From Legionellales bacterium (GTDB lineage Bacteria > Pseudomonadota > Gammaproteobacteria > PIVX01): a stretch of 6,960 bases of DNA. The translations under genes were made by a program, and so were the position numbers. Below are positions 5,921 through 6,960 of this stretch, piece by piece; positions within the stretch are counted from its first letter, which is position 1; each line of letters starts with the position of its first letter. The stretch covers positions 1-6,960 of the forward strand of contig JABSQI010000087.1 of assembly GCA_013215905.1 (NCBI GenBank), in the 5' to 3' direction. A model generated the notes under the pieces. That model was not told where the DNA came from and ran no database searches. It saw only the letters and a list, made by a program, of their open reading frames with translations.

Positions 5921-6820
5921 TTAACCAGCCTTGCACAATGGAAAACCTAACTCTTTGCGGATATCAAAATATTTTGTTGCAACAGCTCTTGCCAATGAAC
6001 TTACTCTTAAAATGTATCGTTGTCTTTCAGTAACTGATATTGCATGCCTTGCATCTAGCATATTAAAAATATGGGATACTTTTAATACCATTTCGTATGC
6101 TGGTAAAACTAAGTTCTTCTCGAGTAAATCATTACAAGCTCCTTCAAAGAAATTAAATTGGCGTAAATGTTCATCAACATCAGCATGTTCAAAATTATAA
6201 GCTGACATTTCTTGTTCATTTTGCAAATATAGATCTTTATAAAGTAATTCTTTGTCACCGTAATTAGCCCAGACAATATCAAAAAAACTATCTTTTCCCT
6301 GTAAAAATAAAGCAAGTCTCTCAAGTCCATATGTTATTTCACCCATAACTGGCTTGCAGCTCATACCTCCAGCTTGTTGAAAATAAGTAAATTGCGTTAT
6401 CTCCATGCCATCTGCCCATACCTCCCAGCCTAATCCACTAGCCCCTAAGGTTGGTGACTCCCAGTTATCTTCCACAAATCTGATATCATGCTCATTTTGA
6501 TAAATACCAATTTCAGACAATGAATCTAAATATAACTCCTGAATTTCAAGAGGAGATGGTTTTAAAACAACTTGAAACTGGAAAAAATGTTGGGTTCTAT
6601 TAGGATTCTCTCCATATCTACCGTCAGTTGGCCTTCTTGAAGACTGTACATATGCAGCATTCCAAGGCTCTGGACCAATAGCCCGCAAAAAAGTATCTGG
6701 ATGAAAAGTTCCAGCACCAACTTCCATATCGTAGGGCTGTAATATTAAACAATTTTTTTCTGACCAAAATTTTTGTAATCTAAAAATCAAGTCTTGAAAT
6801 GTTAAGCTATACTGAGACAC
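5921..6820 (-). CDS. glyQ: Glycine-tRNA ligase, alpha subunit
   Basis: This is the class II catalytic alpha chain of glycyl-tRNA synthetase; it makes glycyl-AMP and, with GlyS, charges tRNA-Gly. It has 299 residues (E. coli 303). Near-invariant stretches are [20 protein letters not shown] (32-51), [19 protein letters not shown] (57-75) followed by HFFQFQV (78-84, motif 2), [15 protein letters not shown] (112-126), [19 protein letters not shown] (131-149), [13 protein letters not shown] (160-172, motif 3) and [16 protein letters not shown] (255-270). The start is GTG at 6820, supported by AAGG six bases upstream (6827-6830) and by alignment of the N-terminus with E. coli. A non-ATG start on an essential gene is mildly unusual here and could trim expression. 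It is the first gene of the glyQ-glyS-gmhB operon. Confidence 0.97.
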   Translation of the reverse strand: MSQYSLTFQDLIFRLQKFWSEKNCLILQPYDMEVGAGTFHPDTFLRAIGPEPWNAAYVQSSRRPTDGRYGENPNRTQHFFQFQVVLKPSPLEIQELYLDSLSEIGIYQNEHDIRFVEDNWESPTLGASGLGWEVWADGMEITQFTYFQQAGGMSCKPVMGEITYGLERLALFLQGKDSFFDIVWANYGDKELLYKDLYLQNEQEMSAYNFEHADVDEHLRQFNFFEGACNDLLEKNLVLPAYEMVLKVSHIFNMLDARHAISVTERQRYILRVSSLARAVATKYFDIRKELGFPLCKAG

Positions 6821-6826
6821 TTTTTA

Positions 6827-6830
6827 CCTT
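6827..6830 (-). promoter_or_regulatory. glyQ: Ribosome binding site deciding the GTG start of glyQ
   Basis: AAGG sits six bases before the GTG at 6820. No upstream ATG in this frame competes, and the downstream sequence matches the GlyQ N-terminus directly. Confidence 0.6.
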
Positions 6831-6901
6831 ATTCTGCAACATAAAATAAAACATCAGGTTCGAATAAGTAATATTTATCGTAAAATTACTGTTAGTGCAA
6901 G

Positions 6902-6929
6902 ATAGCACGGAATTTAAATTCCGTGCTAT
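6902..6929. terminator. Perfect 28-bp palindrome upstream of glyQ, candidate terminator
   Basis: Positions 6902-6915 (ATAGCACGGAATTT) are the exact reverse complement of 6916-6929, so the RNA can fold into a long hairpin with a GC-containing CACGG/CCGTG segment. On the plus strand it is followed by GATTTTC, a short T-tract. On the minus strand a possible stop codon (TAA, 6946-6948) lies 16 bases before it, but no T-run follows. It probably separates glyQ from a leftward gene beyond the window edge. A dimeric-protein binding site or a dispersed palindromic repeat are alternatives. A promoter for glyQ should lie in 6821-6901; I found no convincing -35/-10 pair there. Confidence 0.5.
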
Positions 6930-6960
6930 AGATTTTCAAACTTATTTAACCTGCTGTAGC

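Noticed and set aside
5931..6330. Plus-strand 89-residue frame and minus-strand 73-residue frame
   Set aside because: Both overlap strongly conserved glyQ in other frames and show no independent coding signal.
6946..6960. Possible C-terminus of a leftward gene (Ala-Thr-Ala-Gly-stop)
   Set aside because: Four codons at the window edge cannot be told from chance. It is mentioned only because the palindrome at 6902-6929 would fit behind it.
1..6960. Mobile element, CRISPR array, tRNA, riboswitch or defence system
   Set aside because: No transposase or integrase, no regularly spaced repeats, no cloverleaf or known riboswitch core was seen. All the genes have a plausible chromosomal family assignment.

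Overview
The window looks like ordinary chromosome of a low-GC (by eye well over 60% A+T) gammaproteobacterium. The evidence is a split glycyl-tRNA synthetase in the order glyQ-glyS, followed by the LPS heptose phosphatase gmhB, together with rsmJ and a pcm that reads like the enterobacterial protein. A gmhB gene implies a Gram-negative envelope with heptose-containing LPS. The genus cannot be fixed from the sequence; the AT bias resembles host-associated gammaproteobacteria, but that is inference.

Layout, left to right. Positions 1-332 (minus) hold the N-terminal third or so of a membrane-anchored metallo-beta-lactamase-fold hydrolase of the NAPE-PLD/COG2220 type, cut by the window edge. Then come rsmJ (423-1148, minus), a DUF2000 protein (1283-1696, plus), an exported class I SAM methyltransferase (1707-2588, minus), and pcm, the protein-L-isoaspartate methyltransferase (2711-3328, plus). 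The operon glyQ-glyS-gmhB reads leftward from 6820 to 3330. At 6902-6929, upstream of glyQ, is a perfect 28-bp palindrome. No stretch longer than about 140 bases lacks a gene.

The genes fall into two parts. The right half (3330-6820) is a tightly packed operon: one base separates glyQ and glyS, and glyS overlaps gmhB by 8 bp. The left half is a run of single genes that alternate in strand, with two divergent promoter regions (1149-1282 and 2589-2710) and two convergent junctions (1697-1706 and a single base at 3329). Three of the single genes encode class I SAM methyltransferases with different predicted targets: rRNA, an unknown exported activity, and damaged proteins.

The item most worth following up is the methyltransferase at 1707-2588. 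It has a clear Sec signal peptide ahead of an intact SAM-binding fold, and a near-consensus ribosome binding site fixes that start. No mobile element, CRISPR array, tRNA or rRNA was seen.
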